Shown here piece by piece: positions 47,019-56,569 of a stretch of 64,000 bases of DNA. Both the position numbers and the translations under genes were made by a program. The notes beneath the pieces were generated by a model, which was not told the origin of the DNA, did not search any database, and saw only the letters and a program-made list of their open reading frames with translations. The stretch comes from Salinivenus iranica. Its GTDB lineage: Bacteria > Bacteroidota > Rhodothermia > Rhodothermales > Salinibacteraceae. The stretch is taken from assembly GCA_002894665.1 (NCBI GenBank), contig NCRB01000001.1:62001-126000 (forward strand). Reading direction: 5' to 3'. Numbering within the stretch: position 1 is the first letter of the stretch; the number at the start of each line of letters is the position of its first letter.

Positions 47019-47753
47019 ATGGCCCCCCCCCTGCTCGACGTACAGGACCTGATCAAGACGTACGACACGGGGGGAGCCGAACCGCTAACGGTCCTCGATC
47101 GGCTGCGGCTGACCGTCGAGGCCGGCGAAATTGTGGCTGTCGTGGGCGAGAGCGGAACCGGGAAGTCCACGCTCCTCCACCTTTTGGGAGCGCTCGAACG
47201 CCCCACCGGCGGCACCGTCCGGTTCCAGGGGACGGACGTGTTTTCGAAAACCGACGAGGAACTGGCGGCCTTTCGCAACCGATCGATCGGGTTCGTCTTT
47301 CAGTTTCACCACCTGTTGCCCGAGTTTTCGGCCCTGGAGAACGTGGCCATGCCGGCCCTCATCCGGCGCCAGGCGACGGAGGAGGCGCACGACCGCGCCC
47401 GGGAGCTTCTCGACCTCCTCGGCCTCGGCGCGCGGGCCGAGCACCGCCCCAGCGCCCTCTCGGGCGGCGAAAAGCAGCGGGTGGCCGTTGCCCGGGCGCT
47501 CATGAACGCGCCCGATCTCGTTCTGATGGACGAACCGACGGGCAACCTCGATGCCCGGACGGCCGAGCCGCTCCACCGCGAAATCGAACGGCTCAGTCGG
47601 GAGATGGGACAAACCTTCGTGCTGGCCACGCACAACCCGGCGCTTGCGGCCGTGGCACAGCGGGTGCTTCGGCTGGAGCACGGCCAGCTTGCGCCCGCCG
47701 ATGCGTCCGACGCCATTGAGCTCACGGACGGCCCGTCGGAGGCGTCGTCGTAG
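47019..47753 (+). CDS. lolD: LolD-like ABC transporter ATP-binding protein
   Basis: 244 residues. Walker [10 protein letters not shown] (43-51), the Q-loop area [19 protein letters not shown], signature [16 protein letters not shown] and Walker [13 protein letters not shown] are all characteristic of the LolD/MacB branch. These ATPases drive lipoprotein release from the inner membrane (LolCDE) or act with MacB-like permeases. No LolC or LolE membrane subunit is nearby, so the permease must be encoded elsewhere. The gene follows the sigma-54 regulator after 58 bases in the same direction. Confidence 0.85.
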   Translation: MAPPLLDVQDLIKTYDTGGAEPLTVLDRLRLTVEAGEIVAVVGESGTGKSTLLHLLGALERPTGGTVRFQGTDVFSKTDEELAAFRNRSIGFVFQFHHLLPEFSALENVAMPALIRRQATEEAHDRARELLDLLGLGARAEHRPSALSGGEKQRVAVARALMNAPDLVLMDEPTGNLDARTAEPLHREIERLSREMGQTFVLATHNPALAAVAQRVLRLEHGQLAPADASDAIELTDGPSEASS

Positions 47754-47906
47754 TCCGCAGCGCCCAGTGTGTATCGCCGCGGGGACGGGAGGCGGGTAGA
47801 CGTGACAACCCTGTTGGAAGACGCTTCCCCCCGCCGTCTCCCGAAACATGGCGCGATAGGGGAAGGTTCGACCGGTCCTCATGTGCTGCTGACCGTCGCG
47901 CTTTTC

Positions 47907-48545
47907 ATGGACGCCATCGATTCACTTCCCCTCTTCCCGCTGGACCTCGTGCTGTACCCGGACGAGGAGCTGCCCCTCCACATCTTTGAGGAGCGGTACA
48001 AAGAGCTGACGCAGTACTGCCTCGACCACGACGTGCCCTTCGGCGTCGTCCGCACTGCAGACGACGACCTCGCATCGGTCGGCACCACGGCCCGCATCCA
48101 GGACATCGTGAATCGATACGCCGACGGGCGCCTCGACCTTCTGGCGCAGGGCGAGGAGCGCTTTCGGCTCCAGGAGGTCTACGATGAGAAAAGCTATTAC
48201 ACCGCGGACGTCACCATCGTCGAGGATGATCCCGGACCGGTAGATCTGGATCTGAAGGAGCGCGCGATCACGCAGCACATGAAGCTCCTAGAATTGGCCG
48301 GTCGGACCGTGCGCCCTGACCTCTACGACAACGTCGAGAAGTTGTCGTTCGTCCTCGCCCAAAATGCGGCCCTGGAAGAGAAACAAAAACAGGAGGTGTT
48401 GGAACGAACCAGCGAAGCCGACCGAATACAGTACCTCATCAATCATTTCGAGAAGCTGATCCCTCGCATCGAGCAACAGAGCGACGTACAACGTCGCATT
48501 CGCTCGAACGGGCATTTCAAAGATTTTCCGCCCGAGGAGGTGTAG
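47907..48545 (+). CDS. LON substrate-binding-domain protein
   Basis: 212 residues, beginning at the ATG at 47907 (MDAIDSLPLFPLDLVLYPDE). The earlier frame start at 47769 has no support. The whole protein matches the N-terminal domain of Lon protease (PUA-like fold in about 1-100, then helices), and there is no AAA+ or protease part. Similar stand-alone proteins are widespread, and their role is not firmly known. The core EELPLHIFEERYKELTQYCL is the most conserved block. It lies between LolD-like and MBL-fold genes. Confidence 0.85.
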   Translation: MDAIDSLPLFPLDLVLYPDEELPLHIFEERYKELTQYCLDHDVPFGVVRTADDDLASVGTTARIQDIVNRYADGRLDLLAQGEERFRLQEVYDEKSYYTADVTIVEDDPGPVDLDLKERAITQHMKLLELAGRTVRPDLYDNVEKLSFVLAQNAALEEKQKQEVLERTSEADRIQYLINHFEKLIPRIEQQSDVQRRIRSNGHFKDFPPEEV

Positions 48546-48586
48546 GTTGAGCGGATCGCTTCTCGTAGGGACGCCTCACGCTTCAC

Positions 48587-49447
48587 ATGTCTACGATCGG
48601 ACCGTATTCACTGCACGCCGTTCAAGCGGGCAGCCTGGGACTCGATGGAGGGGCGATGTTCGGCATTGTCCCCAAGCCCCTCTGGTCGCAACGCATCGAG
48701 CCGGACGCGGACAACCGCATCCCGCTGGCCACTCGCTGTCTCCTGCTCAAGGGAGAGGATCGGCGGATTCTCATCGACACCGGCGTGGGCGACACGTTTG
48801 CCGGAACGAAGTACGCGGACATCTACGCCGTGGATCCGCCCGAGGGAGGCCTCGAACAACAGCTGGCGGCGCACGACGTAGCCCCGGAGGCCATTACAGA
48901 TGTGATTCTCACCCACCTTCACTTCGATCATTGTGGGGGAAGTACGCGCCAAACCGACGACGGGGAGGCGGTGGTGGCGTTTCCAAATGCAACGTACCAC
49001 GTGCAGAAATCACACTGGACCTGGGCGCAGACGTCAAATCCGAAAGAACGTCAGTCTTTTCTGGATCGAACCTTCGTCCCCCTCCAGGAATCAGGACAAT
49101 TGCATCTGGTGGAGGGAGGGACGACCCTCTTCCCGGGCATCTCCGTCGAACAGGTGCACGGCCACACCGAAGCGCAGCAGATCGTTACGGTGGCCGACGC
49201 GGACACGACGCTCGTGTACGTGGCAGATCTTTTGCCGACCACGCATCACCTGGCGCCGGCCTGGACGATGGCCTACGACGTGCGGCCACTCGTCACCATC
49301 GAGGAGAAGCGCGATTTTCTGCAGCGGGCCGCAGATGCGGAATGGAACTTGTTCTTCGAACACGATCCGAACGTCGCGGTCGCGAACGTCGAGCAGACGG
49401 ACCGTGGCTTTCAAATTACTCAGTCTCGGCCGCTCCATCAACTCTAG
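48587..49447 (+). CDS. metallo-beta-lactamase-fold hydrolase
   Basis: 286 residues with the zinc-site motif HLHFDH (110-115) and later His and Asp residues in VHGHTEAQQIV and VYVADLLPTTHHL, complete for a two-metal active site. The family includes lactonases, glyoxalases and ribonucleases. The overall shape (GMFGIVPKPLW near the N-terminus) most resembles quorum-quenching lactonase-like or hydroxyacylglutathione-hydrolase-like members, but the substrate cannot be assigned. It starts 41 bases after the LON-domain gene and likely belongs to the same transcript. Confidence 0.85.
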   Translation: MSTIGPYSLHAVQAGSLGLDGGAMFGIVPKPLWSQRIEPDADNRIPLATRCLLLKGEDRRILIDTGVGDTFAGTKYADIYAVDPPEGGLEQQLAAHDVAPEAITDVILTHLHFDHCGGSTRQTDDGEAVVAFPNATYHVQKSHWTWAQTSNPKERQSFLDRTFVPLQESGQLHLVEGGTTLFPGISVEQVHGHTEAQQIVTVADADTTLVYVADLLPTTHHLAPAWTMAYDVRPLVTIEEKRDFLQRAADAEWNLFFEHDPNVAVANVEQTDRGFQITQSRPLHQL

Positions 49448-49501
49448 ATCGGCGGTCGACGGCTGAGCCGTCTACTTCTCCTTCATCTCTTTGCATGTCC
49501 A

Positions 49502-49753
49502 ATGAGCGAAACCGAAGCCCCCGAACTTCTGTCGGAGGTCCATGATGCCGTCTCGTCGGTTCACCATGACCTCAACAATCCACTCTCCATCATTAGCGGA
49601 AACGCGCAGTTTCTCCTTGAACTAAGCAAGGAGGAAGATCTGGACCCGCAGTTCGAGTCCTCGGCGGAGGACATCCAGGAGGCCGCCGAGCGCATGGCGG
49701 CGTCCCTGCGTCGCCTCGCCGAGATCAAGGACGAAATTGAGGGCGAACTCTAA
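49502..49753 (+). CDS. orphan HisKA-like mini-protein
   Basis: 83 residues, intact and well started at the ATG at 49502. It is an all-helical domain with HHDLNNPLSIISGNAQFLLE (about 21-40), which is the H-box of a HisKA dimerisation domain including the phospho-acceptor His and the conserved Asn-Pro. A second helix carries the expected acidic and leucine pattern. There is no HATPase_c or receiver domain in any frame downstream. It might act as a histidine phosphotransfer relay, as a dominant inhibitor of a kinase, or be a remnant of a larger kinase gene. Function is unproven. Confidence 0.7.
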   Translation: MSETEAPELLSEVHDAVSSVHHDLNNPLSIISGNAQFLLELSKEEDLDPQFESSAEDIQEAAERMAASLRRLAEIKDEIEGEL

Positions 49754-50020
49754 CGACGCCTTTCAGTTTGTCCCTTATCTCAACCTCTGCTCCGCGGAAG
49801 GGCACAGAATTGCTTCTTGCCAAGGGACATCCTATCCTTACGGACAGGTTGAATCGTTGGTCGACTGCGCAACAGCTCCATTGTCTCTGCTGAATCGATA
49901 CGGACCCTGCATCGCGACTCCATCCGAGATCCGTCGTGCCTCTGAACCAGGGGCGGCGGTGGGCTTACGTTCGTGTATGGGTCGCCACGATTTCTTCTGT
50001 CCGTGAAACCGCACACAGTG

Positions 50021-51184
50021 ATGAACGACGTTCATTTTAGTCTTCCCCGATGGATTTTTGCGCTGATTGGGGCGGCGGCCCTGTCTCTGGCCGTCGCGAC
50101 GCCCGCTCAGGCCCAACTCGGCGAGGCCACGGCGCTGTTTCTTCGCATTGAGCCCGATAGCCGGTCCGCCGGCATGGGGAATGCGGGCGTGGCCGTGGCC
50201 GACGACGCCAACGCGATGTTCTGGAACCCGGCCGGCCTGGGGTTTCAGAGAAACACGCAGGTGGGTGTGACGCATGCCAACTGGCTTCCGGAATTCGACG
50301 CCGGGCTCTTCTACGAGTACCTGGTGGGGACGTATCACGTGGAGGGGGTCGGGACCTTCGGCGGAAACGTCACCTTCCTGAACCTGGGAACCACCGAGCG
50401 CCGGGGGGGCGACGGACAAAATCTGGGCGAGACGAGCTCCTACGAGCTGGCGATGGGCGTGTCGTACGCCCGGCAGGTGTCCGATCGGCTCTCGTTCGGG
50501 ACCAACCTGCGCTACATCTACTCAAAGCTTACAGACCCGACCTCGCAACTGGGAATCGACGACGGGTCTGCCTCTACGGTTGCGTTCGACCTTGGCGGGC
50601 TGTACCGGTCGGACGCCTTTTCGCTGGGCGGGGCGGATGCAACCCTCTCCACGGGGCTCAACATCGCCAACATGGGGGGCACCATGAAGTACGACGTGCA
50701 AGAGCAGGCGCTGCCCATGAACATGCGCGTCGGCTACGCCTTCACGATCGACTTCGACGAGTATAACTCCCTCACATTTGCGAACGACTTCAACAAGTCG
50801 CTCGTCAACAACGAGCTGGAGGAGGTCCCGCAGGGCGACACGACGACCACTCGGCTGTCGCCGGATCCGTTCTACGAGTCGTTGTTTTCCTCCTGGGGGA
50901 CGAACCGGGGCCGCCGCGGGCCGGACGGCAACTTTGAGAGCCTGAGCCTCATTGAGCAGTTCACGCTCGGAACGGGCCTGGAGTACTGGTACAGCGACCT
51001 GTTTGCGCTCCGCACCGGGTATTTCTACGAGCACCCCGACAACGGCGGGCGTGAGTTCTTGAATTTCGGGGCGGGGCTCCGATACAACATCGTTGGGGTC
51101 GACATCTCGTACATCTACACGCTGGAGCGAGACAGTCCCCTGGCCAACACGCTTCGCTTCTCCCTGCTTTTTGAGTTTCAATAG
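50021..51184 (+). CDS. porV: PorV/PorQ-family outer-membrane protein
   Basis: 387 residues from the ATG at 50021. A signal peptide (hydrophobic IFALIGAAALSLAVATP, cleavage after the AQA of TPAQAQ) precedes a beta-barrel protein whose start GEATALFLRIEPDSRSAGMG, with NPAGLG further on, is the family mark of PorV (LptO) and PorQ. PorV carries cargo from the T9SS translocon to the cell-surface attachment complex, and it is required for release of proteins with a C-terminal sorting domain such as the 1392-residue protein at 9926. It is a stand-alone gene here. The other por/gld genes are not in the window. Confidence 0.85.
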   Translation: MNDVHFSLPRWIFALIGAAALSLAVATPAQAQLGEATALFLRIEPDSRSAGMGNAGVAVADDANAMFWNPAGLGFQRNTQVGVTHANWLPEFDAGLFYEYLVGTYHVEGVGTFGGNVTFLNLGTTERRGGDGQNLGETSSYELAMGVSYARQVSDRLSFGTNLRYIYSKLTDPTSQLGIDDGSASTVAFDLGGLYRSDAFSLGGADATLSTGLNIANMGGTMKYDVQEQALPMNMRVGYAFTIDFDEYNSLTFANDFNKSLVNNELEEVPQGDTTTTRLSPDPFYESLFSSWGTNRGRRGPDGNFESLSLIEQFTLGTGLEYWYSDLFALRTGYFYEHPDNGGREFLNFGAGLRYNIVGVDISYIYTLERDSPLANTLRFSLLFEFQ

Positions 51185-51281
51185 ACGTCCGGTGGCACAG
51201 GGCCTGGGCGGGTGGGGGGCGTCTGTGAGGTCCCCCTCCTGTGTGGCGGGCGTCTCCTGGACGAGAAATAGAGGCGGGGCG

Positions 51282-51313
51282 TTTGGGAAATACACGAGCG
51301 GATCGTACATTGG
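51282..51313 (+). promoter_or_regulatory. possible Bacteroidota-type promoter for the TetR gene
   Basis: TTTG (51282-51285) and TACATTGG (51306-51313), which matches seven of eight positions of the Bacteroidota -7 element TAnnTTTG, are 20 bases apart, the spacing expected for the primary sigma factor of this phylum. They lie about 80 bases upstream of the TetR start. Single-site matches of this kind occur by chance, so this is tentative. Confidence 0.25.
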
Positions 51314-51391
51314 TAGGGCCGCTTGCAGCCGGATGTCGCCGCGCGTACTGCTGGCGCCGGCGGTCTCATGCCCCGCTCCCGTTACCCCACG

Positions 51392-52024
51392 ATGCCTACG
51401 ACCAGTGATACGACCGACTCCACAGGCGAAGACCTGCGGCGGCTGATTTTGGACACCACCCGGCACCTTTTGGTGAAGGAGGGGTACCAGAACCTGTCGA
51501 TGCGGAAAATCGCGCGCGAGATTGAGTACAGTCCCACCAGCATCTATCTGCATTTCGACAGCAAGGACGCGCTTCTCCACGCCCTCATTCACGAGGGCAT
51601 GATGCAGCTCCACGACGAACTCGAGGCGACGGCCCAGCAGCATCCGGACGCCCCGATTGAGCGGCTCCGGGCCCTCTGCCGATGCTTTATCGAGTTCGGG
51701 CTGTCCAATCCGGAGTACTACGAGGTGATGTTCCAGCTCCGGCCCGAGCGGATGGAGCGGTACCCTCCCGAGAAGTACCGGGCCGCCCGTCGCAATCTGA
51801 CGTTCTTCGCCGAGGCCCTGACGCAAGGACGGGAGGCGGGGCTTTTGTACGTGGAGGATGCCAGCGTGTCGGCCAGCACCATCTGGGCCTCGCTCCACGG
51901 CACCGTCTCGTTGTTGCTGGCCGAACGCCTCGACGTGCAAATTGACCGAGAGACCTTCATCACAACCGCCATTCGTCAGACCATTCGGGGCTATCTCCCC
52001 TCTACACAGTCCGCGACCTCATAA
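51392..52024 (+). CDS. TetR-family regulator, FadR-like
   Basis: 210 residues from the ATG at 51392. Another ATG at 51368 would add eight residues. The helix-turn-helix is IAREIEYSPTSIYLHFDSKD (about 41-60). The ligand-binding helices (about 80-200) include FGLSNPEYYEVMFQLRPERM. It directly precedes fadD, as the TetR-type FadR of Bacillus sits next to lcfA, and the same window holds a repeated palindrome before fadN and fadE. I infer that it represses beta-oxidation genes and lets go when long-chain acyl-CoA binds. Its own promoter lacks the palindrome. Confidence 0.85.
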   Translation: MPTTSDTTDSTGEDLRRLILDTTRHLLVKEGYQNLSMRKIAREIEYSPTSIYLHFDSKDALLHALIHEGMMQLHDELEATAQQHPDAPIERLRALCRCFIEFGLSNPEYYEVMFQLRPERMERYPPEKYRAARRNLTFFAEALTQGREAGLLYVEDASVSASTIWASLHGTVSLLLAERLDVQIDRETFITTAIRQTIRGYLPSTQSATS

Positions 52025-52083
52025 GAGGTGATTCCTGCGTCTCCGCCCGGTCGCCCTCCTCTTTTCAGATCCTCTGGCCGCCC

Positions 52084-54033
52084 ATGTCTCGTCCCGTTTA
52101 TACTTCCCCGTCCGATGCCGGCCCCGTTGTGCTGGGCAAAACCCTGCCCGATTTGCTCTACCAGGCATGCGATCGGTACGAGAACCCTCGCGCCTTCAAC
52201 CAGCCGAAGGAGGACGGCGGGTGGGTCCCGATGTCCCTCGACCAGTTCCGGACGCAGGCTGAAGAGACGGCCCTGGGCCTCCTGGAGCTGGGCCTGGAGC
52301 GCGGGGACCGGGTGGCGATGCTGCAGGAGAGCGATGTGCCCTTCTGCGTCGTCGACATGGGGTGCCTCCTTGCGGGACTGATCGACGTGCCGCTCTACCT
52401 GTCGAGCTCCGAGGAGCAGATGCGGTACGTCATCGAGCACTCGGAGGCCACCGTGCTCGTGGTGTCCAATCCGAAGCGACTCGCGCAGGCCGCCGAGCTG
52501 CTGCCCACCCTCCCGCAGATTGAAACGGTCATCGTCTGCGAGCCCGAGGCGGAGGCCGAGGCCCCGGCCCTGCCGGACGGCGTAACGCTCCGAAGCCTGG
52601 ACGAGGTGCGGGCCCGAGGCCGACAGGGGACCGACGATCAGGCGGCGGCGATTGCCGACCTGCGCGCTCACATTGAGGCCGACGACCTCGCGACCATCAT
52701 CTACACGAGCGGGACGACCGGGCGGCCGAAGGGCGTCATGCTCTCCCACGAAAACATCACGTCGAATGCCATTACGTCGGTGGGCGATCTTCAGGAGTTC
52801 GACAACGGGGCGGACGGAGAGGTGGCGCTCTCCTTTCTCCCGCTCACCCACATCTTCGCCCGAATGCTGCAGTACGCCTTCATGGTGCGCGGCATTAGCA
52901 TCTACTACACGCACCCCGACAACCTGGCCGAGGTGCTCCCCAAGGTTCGGCCTACGGTGTTCGCCGCCGTGCCCCGCGTGATTGAAAAGGTCTACGCCGG
53001 CATTCGCAAGCGGATTCTGGGCCTGAGTGGCCTCCAGAAGCGCATCGGGGAGTGGGCGCTCGACCTCGCCGAACAGTACCGTGTCGACGAGGAGATGTCA
53101 ACCTTCTACGAGATGAAGCGGGCCGTGGCCGACCGGCTCGTGTATAGCAAGTGGCGACAGGCCCTGGGGGGGCGTCCCAAGTACATCGTGGTCGGAGGGG
53201 CCGCCCTGCAGCCGTCGCTCGTCAACACGTTTGGGGCGGCCGGCATCACCCTGTTGCAGGGCTACGGGTTGACGGAGACGAGCCCAGTGATCACCTACAC
53301 GCGGCCGCAGCGCAACAAGCCGGGCACCGTGGGCGAGCCGCTGCCAGGGGTGGAGGTGACGATCGCCGACGACGGGGAAATCCTGACGCGCGGTCCGCAC
53401 GTGATGAAGGGGTACTACAAGCAGCCCGACAAAACCGAGGAGGTGATGAGTGGCGACGGCTGGTTCCATACGGGCGACATCGGGGAGGTCGACGACGACG
53501 GCTTTCTCAAGATCACCGACCGCAAGAAGGATCTCTTCAAGCTCTCGACGGGCAAGTACGTCATGCCCCAGCCCATCGAAAATCGGTTGGGTAGCGAGCC
53601 GCTCATCGACAAGGCCGTGGTGGTGGGGAGCGACCGGAAATTTTGCACCGCGCTTCTCTTTCCGTCCGAGGATCAGGTGCGGGCACAGGCCGCCGACCTG
53701 GACCTCGACGCCGAGCAGCCGCTCGGGGCTCTGCTTCAGGCCCCCGGCATCATCGACGAGTTTCGCTCGCTCGTGCGCGAGGCAAACGAGGGGATGGACC
53801 CGTGGTCGACGGTGAAACGATTTGCGGTCGTTCCGGACGAACTCACCGTAGAGTCGGACCTTCTCACCCCGACCCTGAAGGTCCGGCGTCCGAAGGTGCA
53901 CGAGATCTACGCCCCTGAGATCGACGCCCTGTACTACGACGACCAGCCCCCCAGCGGCCCCACGGAGCGCGGGGCGGTGATTGTGGCGCTAGAAGAGTCG
54001 TCGTCGCACGCCCAGCCGCAGCCGGCCACGTAA
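52084..54033 (+). CDS. fadD: long-chain-fatty-acid-CoA ligase
   Basis: Activates fatty acids with ATP and CoA to acyl-CoA at the cytoplasmic membrane. 649 residues of the AMP-dependent synthetase family. The P-loop YTSGTTGRPKGVMLSH starts at about 207, GYGLTETSP is at 393-401, and GWFHTGDIGE with ITDRKKDLFKLSTGKYV marks the hinge and C-terminal lysine region. The size and hinge are those of the FadD15/FACL group rather than E. coli FadD (561 residues). It lies 59 bases after the TetR gene in the same direction and precedes fadN by about 107 bases. Confidence 0.92.
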   Translation: MSRPVYTSPSDAGPVVLGKTLPDLLYQACDRYENPRAFNQPKEDGGWVPMSLDQFRTQAEETALGLLELGLERGDRVAMLQESDVPFCVVDMGCLLAGLIDVPLYLSSSEEQMRYVIEHSEATVLVVSNPKRLAQAAELLPTLPQIETVIVCEPEAEAEAPALPDGVTLRSLDEVRARGRQGTDDQAAAIADLRAHIEADDLATIIYTSGTTGRPKGVMLSHENITSNAITSVGDLQEFDNGADGEVALSFLPLTHIFARMLQYAFMVRGISIYYTHPDNLAEVLPKVRPTVFAAVPRVIEKVYAGIRKRILGLSGLQKRIGEWALDLAEQYRVDEEMSTFYEMKRAVADRLVYSKWRQALGGRPKYIVVGGAALQPSLVNTFGAAGITLLQGYGLTETSPVITYTRPQRNKPGTVGEPLPGVEVTIADDGEILTRGPHVMKGYYKQPDKTEEVMSGDGWFHTGDIGEVDDDGFLKITDRKKDLFKLSTGKYVMPQPIENRLGSEPLIDKAVVVGSDRKFCTALLFPSEDQVRAQAADLDLDAEQPLGALLQAPGIIDEFRSLVREANEGMDPWSTVKRFAVVPDELTVESDLLTPTLKVRRPKVHEIYAPEIDALYYDDQPPSGPTERGAVIVALEESSSHAQPQPAT

Positions 54034-54078
54034 AGCGGTTGCACGGAAGCGGTTCCGTTCCTTTTCTTACGACCCCAC

Positions 54079-54091
54079 TTAACGGCGTTAA
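54079..54091. promoter_or_regulatory. palindrome before fadN (proposed fatty-acid operator)
   Basis: TTAACGGCGTTAA is a perfect 6+1+6 palindrome ending 49 bases upstream of the fadN start. The same 13-mer on the other strand (TTAACGCCGTTAA) appears twice upstream of fadE, once perfectly and once with two mismatches. TetR-type FadR proteins bind short palindromes of this size, and such a gene is encoded 2.7 kb upstream. Binding is inferred, not shown. Confidence 0.6.
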
Positions 54092-54140
54092 TTTTGCCGG
54101 GGGCTTCTTCTCTTGTCTCTCACATCCCAACTCGTCCATT

Positions 54141-56552
54141 ATGGCCGTCCAGACCCTCGACACCCGCGCCCTCGACCTCGCCGCGCCGCCCACGCACCCC
54201 CCGTTCCGTACGGCCGCCGTACTCGGGGCCGGCACCATGGGCGCGCAGATTGCCGCCCACCTCGCGAATGCGGGCCTGGAGGTCCACCTGCTCGACATTG
54301 CACCCGAGGAGGGGAACGACCCGAACGCCGTGGTGCGGAAGGGGTTCGAGCAGGCCCGCGAGGCGAGCCCCGACCCGTTCTTCCACGAGGAGGTCGCCGA
54401 TCGGGTCTATCTCGGCAACTTCGAGGACGATTTTGGGCGCGTGGGGGACGTCGACTGGGTGGTGGAGGCCGTGGTGGAGCGGATGGACATCAAGCGCGAC
54501 GTGCACGCCCGCATCGAGCAGCACGCGGCAGACGACGCCGTGGTCTCGACAAACACGAGCGGCCTGCCCATCCACGAGATCACCGAGGGCCGGTCGGAGG
54601 CCTTCCAACGCCGCGTCCTGGGCACCCACTTCTACAACCCGCCCCGCTACCTGAAGCTGCTGGAGCTGGTGCCCACCGACGCCACCGACCCGGCCGTCAC
54701 CGAGCGCGTGGCTCAGTTCGGGCGCCTGCGGTTGGGGAAGGGCATCGTGGTGGCCAACGACGTGCCCTACTTTATCGGCAACCGCATCGGGGTTTACGCC
54801 CAACTGCAGGCGATCCGCTACTTCACGGACGGCGACTACACGATTGAGGAGATCGATACGCTGACGGGCAAAATTTCGGGACGGCCGAAGTCCGCGACGT
54901 TCCGCACGGCCGACCTGGTGGGGCTTGACGTGCTGATGGACGTCGCCACCAATCTGCGGGACCTCGTCGACGACGAGGCGCAGCGTGCGGCCTTTCGGGT
55001 GCCCGACCTGATGCAGCGGCTGGTGGAGGACGACCGGCGGGGCGAGAAGACGAAGGCGGGGTTCTACAAGAAGGAGGACGGGGAGATCAAGTCCGTCGAC
55101 CCGGAGACGCTCGAGTACACGAGCGCGGAGGAGGAAGAGTTGGGCGATCTCGGCAGCATTTGGAAGGCGGGAGGCCTTTCGGACCGGCTCCAAGCGCTGT
55201 ACGCGGACGACGGGCGAGCGGGCGTGTTCTTCCGTGAGACGACGCTGGAGCTCCTCGCGTACAGTGCAAATCGGCTCGGGGAGGTGTCCGACAACCCGGC
55301 CGACGTGGACCGTGCCATTCGGTGGGGCTTTGGGTGGGACAAGGGGCCGTTCGAAATCTGGGACGCCCTGGGCATGGGAACGGTGCTGGACGGCCTGGCC
55401 GATCAGGGCCTTGACGTCCCCGACTGGGTCGAGTCGATGCACGACCGCGGCGACTCGTTCTACGACACGCGAGACGACGAGCGGGCCGTCTTTATGCCCC
55501 ACGCCGACCGGCACGAGCCCGATCCGCGCCCCAGCGACGAACTCCGCCTCGGTCCGATCAGGCAGGACGGCGCGAATGAACTCTGGAGCAACGACGACGC
55601 GGCCCTGCTCGACGTGGGCGAGGGCGTGGCGCTGTTCGAGTTTCGGTCGAAGGCCAACACGCTGGGGCGCGACGTGATGATGGGTCTCCGTGAGTGCATC
55701 GGCCGGGTGGAGCAGGACGCCGACCTGCGCGGGATGGTCGTGGGCAACGACGGCAAGAACTTCTCCGTCGGCGCCAACCTGGGCGAGATGGCGATGGCCG
55801 CCTCGGAGGGGGCGTACGACGTGATTGAGCAGTACATCGACGAGTTTCAACGGACGATTCAACAGGTGCGCTACGCCTCCAAGCCCGTCGTGGTGGCGCC
55901 TCACCAGCGCGTGCTGGGCGGCGGCTGCGAGATGGCGATGGCCTGCCCCCACCCGGTCGCCTCCGCCGAGACGTACATCGGGCTCGTGGAGCTGGGCGTG
56001 GGACTCATTCCAGCAGGCACCGGCACCATGCGCCTCGCCGCGAAGGCGGACAAGGAGGCCCCGAACGACAACCACAACGCGATCCAGGACCACCTGCGGC
56101 CGTACTTCGAGACGGTCGCGATGGCGGAGGTCGCGGAAAGCGCCGCGCAGGGCATCGACATGGGCTTCCTGCCCGAGAACACGCGCATCGTGATGCACGA
56201 GGACCGGCGCCTGTACGCCGCCAAGCAGGAAGTACTCCGCCTCACCGAGCAAGGGTACGCTCCGCCGCCCGTCATGAACAAGATCAAAGTGCTGGGGGAG
56301 AAGACGCTGTCGACCTTCAAGGTGGCGCTCATGCAGTACCGCGAGGGCAACTACATCACGGAGTACGACGAGCACCTTGCGACCCAGCTCGCCACCGTTA
56401 TGTGCGGCGGCGCGCTCAGCAGCCCGCAGGAGGTGCACGAGGACTACCTAATCGAGCTGGAGCGGGAGGTCTTCCTGAGCCTTCTGGGGGAAGAGAAGAC
56501 GCGGGCGCGCATCCAGCACATGCTGGAGCACAACAAGCCCCTTCGGAACTGA
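54141..56552 (+). CDS. fadN: 3-hydroxyacyl-CoA dehydrogenase/enoyl-CoA hydratase (FadN type)
   Basis: Catalyses hydration of enoyl-CoA and oxidation of the 3-hydroxyacyl-CoA in beta-oxidation. 803 residues from the ATG at 54141. The frame opens 102 bases earlier, across the palindrome, and is not credible there. The dehydrogenase comes first, with NAD site GAGTMG (29-34), and the hydratase second, with FSVGANLGEMAMA and HQRVLGGGCEMAMAC (about 588-602). This order is that of Bacillus FadN and the reverse of E. coli FadB. The thiolase follows after 86 bases, giving the typical fadN-fadA pair. Confidence 0.93.
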   Translation: MAVQTLDTRALDLAAPPTHPPFRTAAVLGAGTMGAQIAAHLANAGLEVHLLDIAPEEGNDPNAVVRKGFEQAREASPDPFFHEEVADRVYLGNFEDDFGRVGDVDWVVEAVVERMDIKRDVHARIEQHAADDAVVSTNTSGLPIHEITEGRSEAFQRRVLGTHFYNPPRYLKLLELVPTDATDPAVTERVAQFGRLRLGKGIVVANDVPYFIGNRIGVYAQLQAIRYFTDGDYTIEEIDTLTGKISGRPKSATFRTADLVGLDVLMDVATNLRDLVDDEAQRAAFRVPDLMQRLVEDDRRGEKTKAGFYKKEDGEIKSVDPETLEYTSAEEEELGDLGSIWKAGGLSDRLQALYADDGRAGVFFRETTLELLAYSANRLGEVSDNPADVDRAIRWGFGWDKGPFEIWDALGMGTVLDGLADQGLDVPDWVESMHDRGDSFYDTRDDERAVFMPHADRHEPDPRPSDELRLGPIRQDGANELWSNDDAALLDVGEGVALFEFRSKANTLGRDVMMGLRECIGRVEQDADLRGMVVGNDGKNFSVGANLGEMAMAASEGAYDVIEQYIDEFQRTIQQVRYASKPVVVAPHQRVLGGGCEMAMACPHPVASAETYIGLVELGVGLIPAGTGTMRLAAKADKEAPNDNHNAIQDHLRPYFETVAMAEVAESAAQGIDMGFLPENTRIVMHEDRRLYAAKQEVLRLTEQGYAPPPVMNKIKVLGEKTLSTFKVALMQYREGNYITEYDEHLATQLATVMCGGALSSPQEVHEDYLIELEREVFLSLLGEEKTRARIQHMLEHNKPLRN

Positions 56553-56569
56553 CTGTTGCACGTCGGAAC

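Noticed and set aside
54039-54140. Upstream extension of fadN
   Set aside because: The extra 34 codons span the palindrome and have no similarity to FadN starts; the ATG at 54141 gives the family start.
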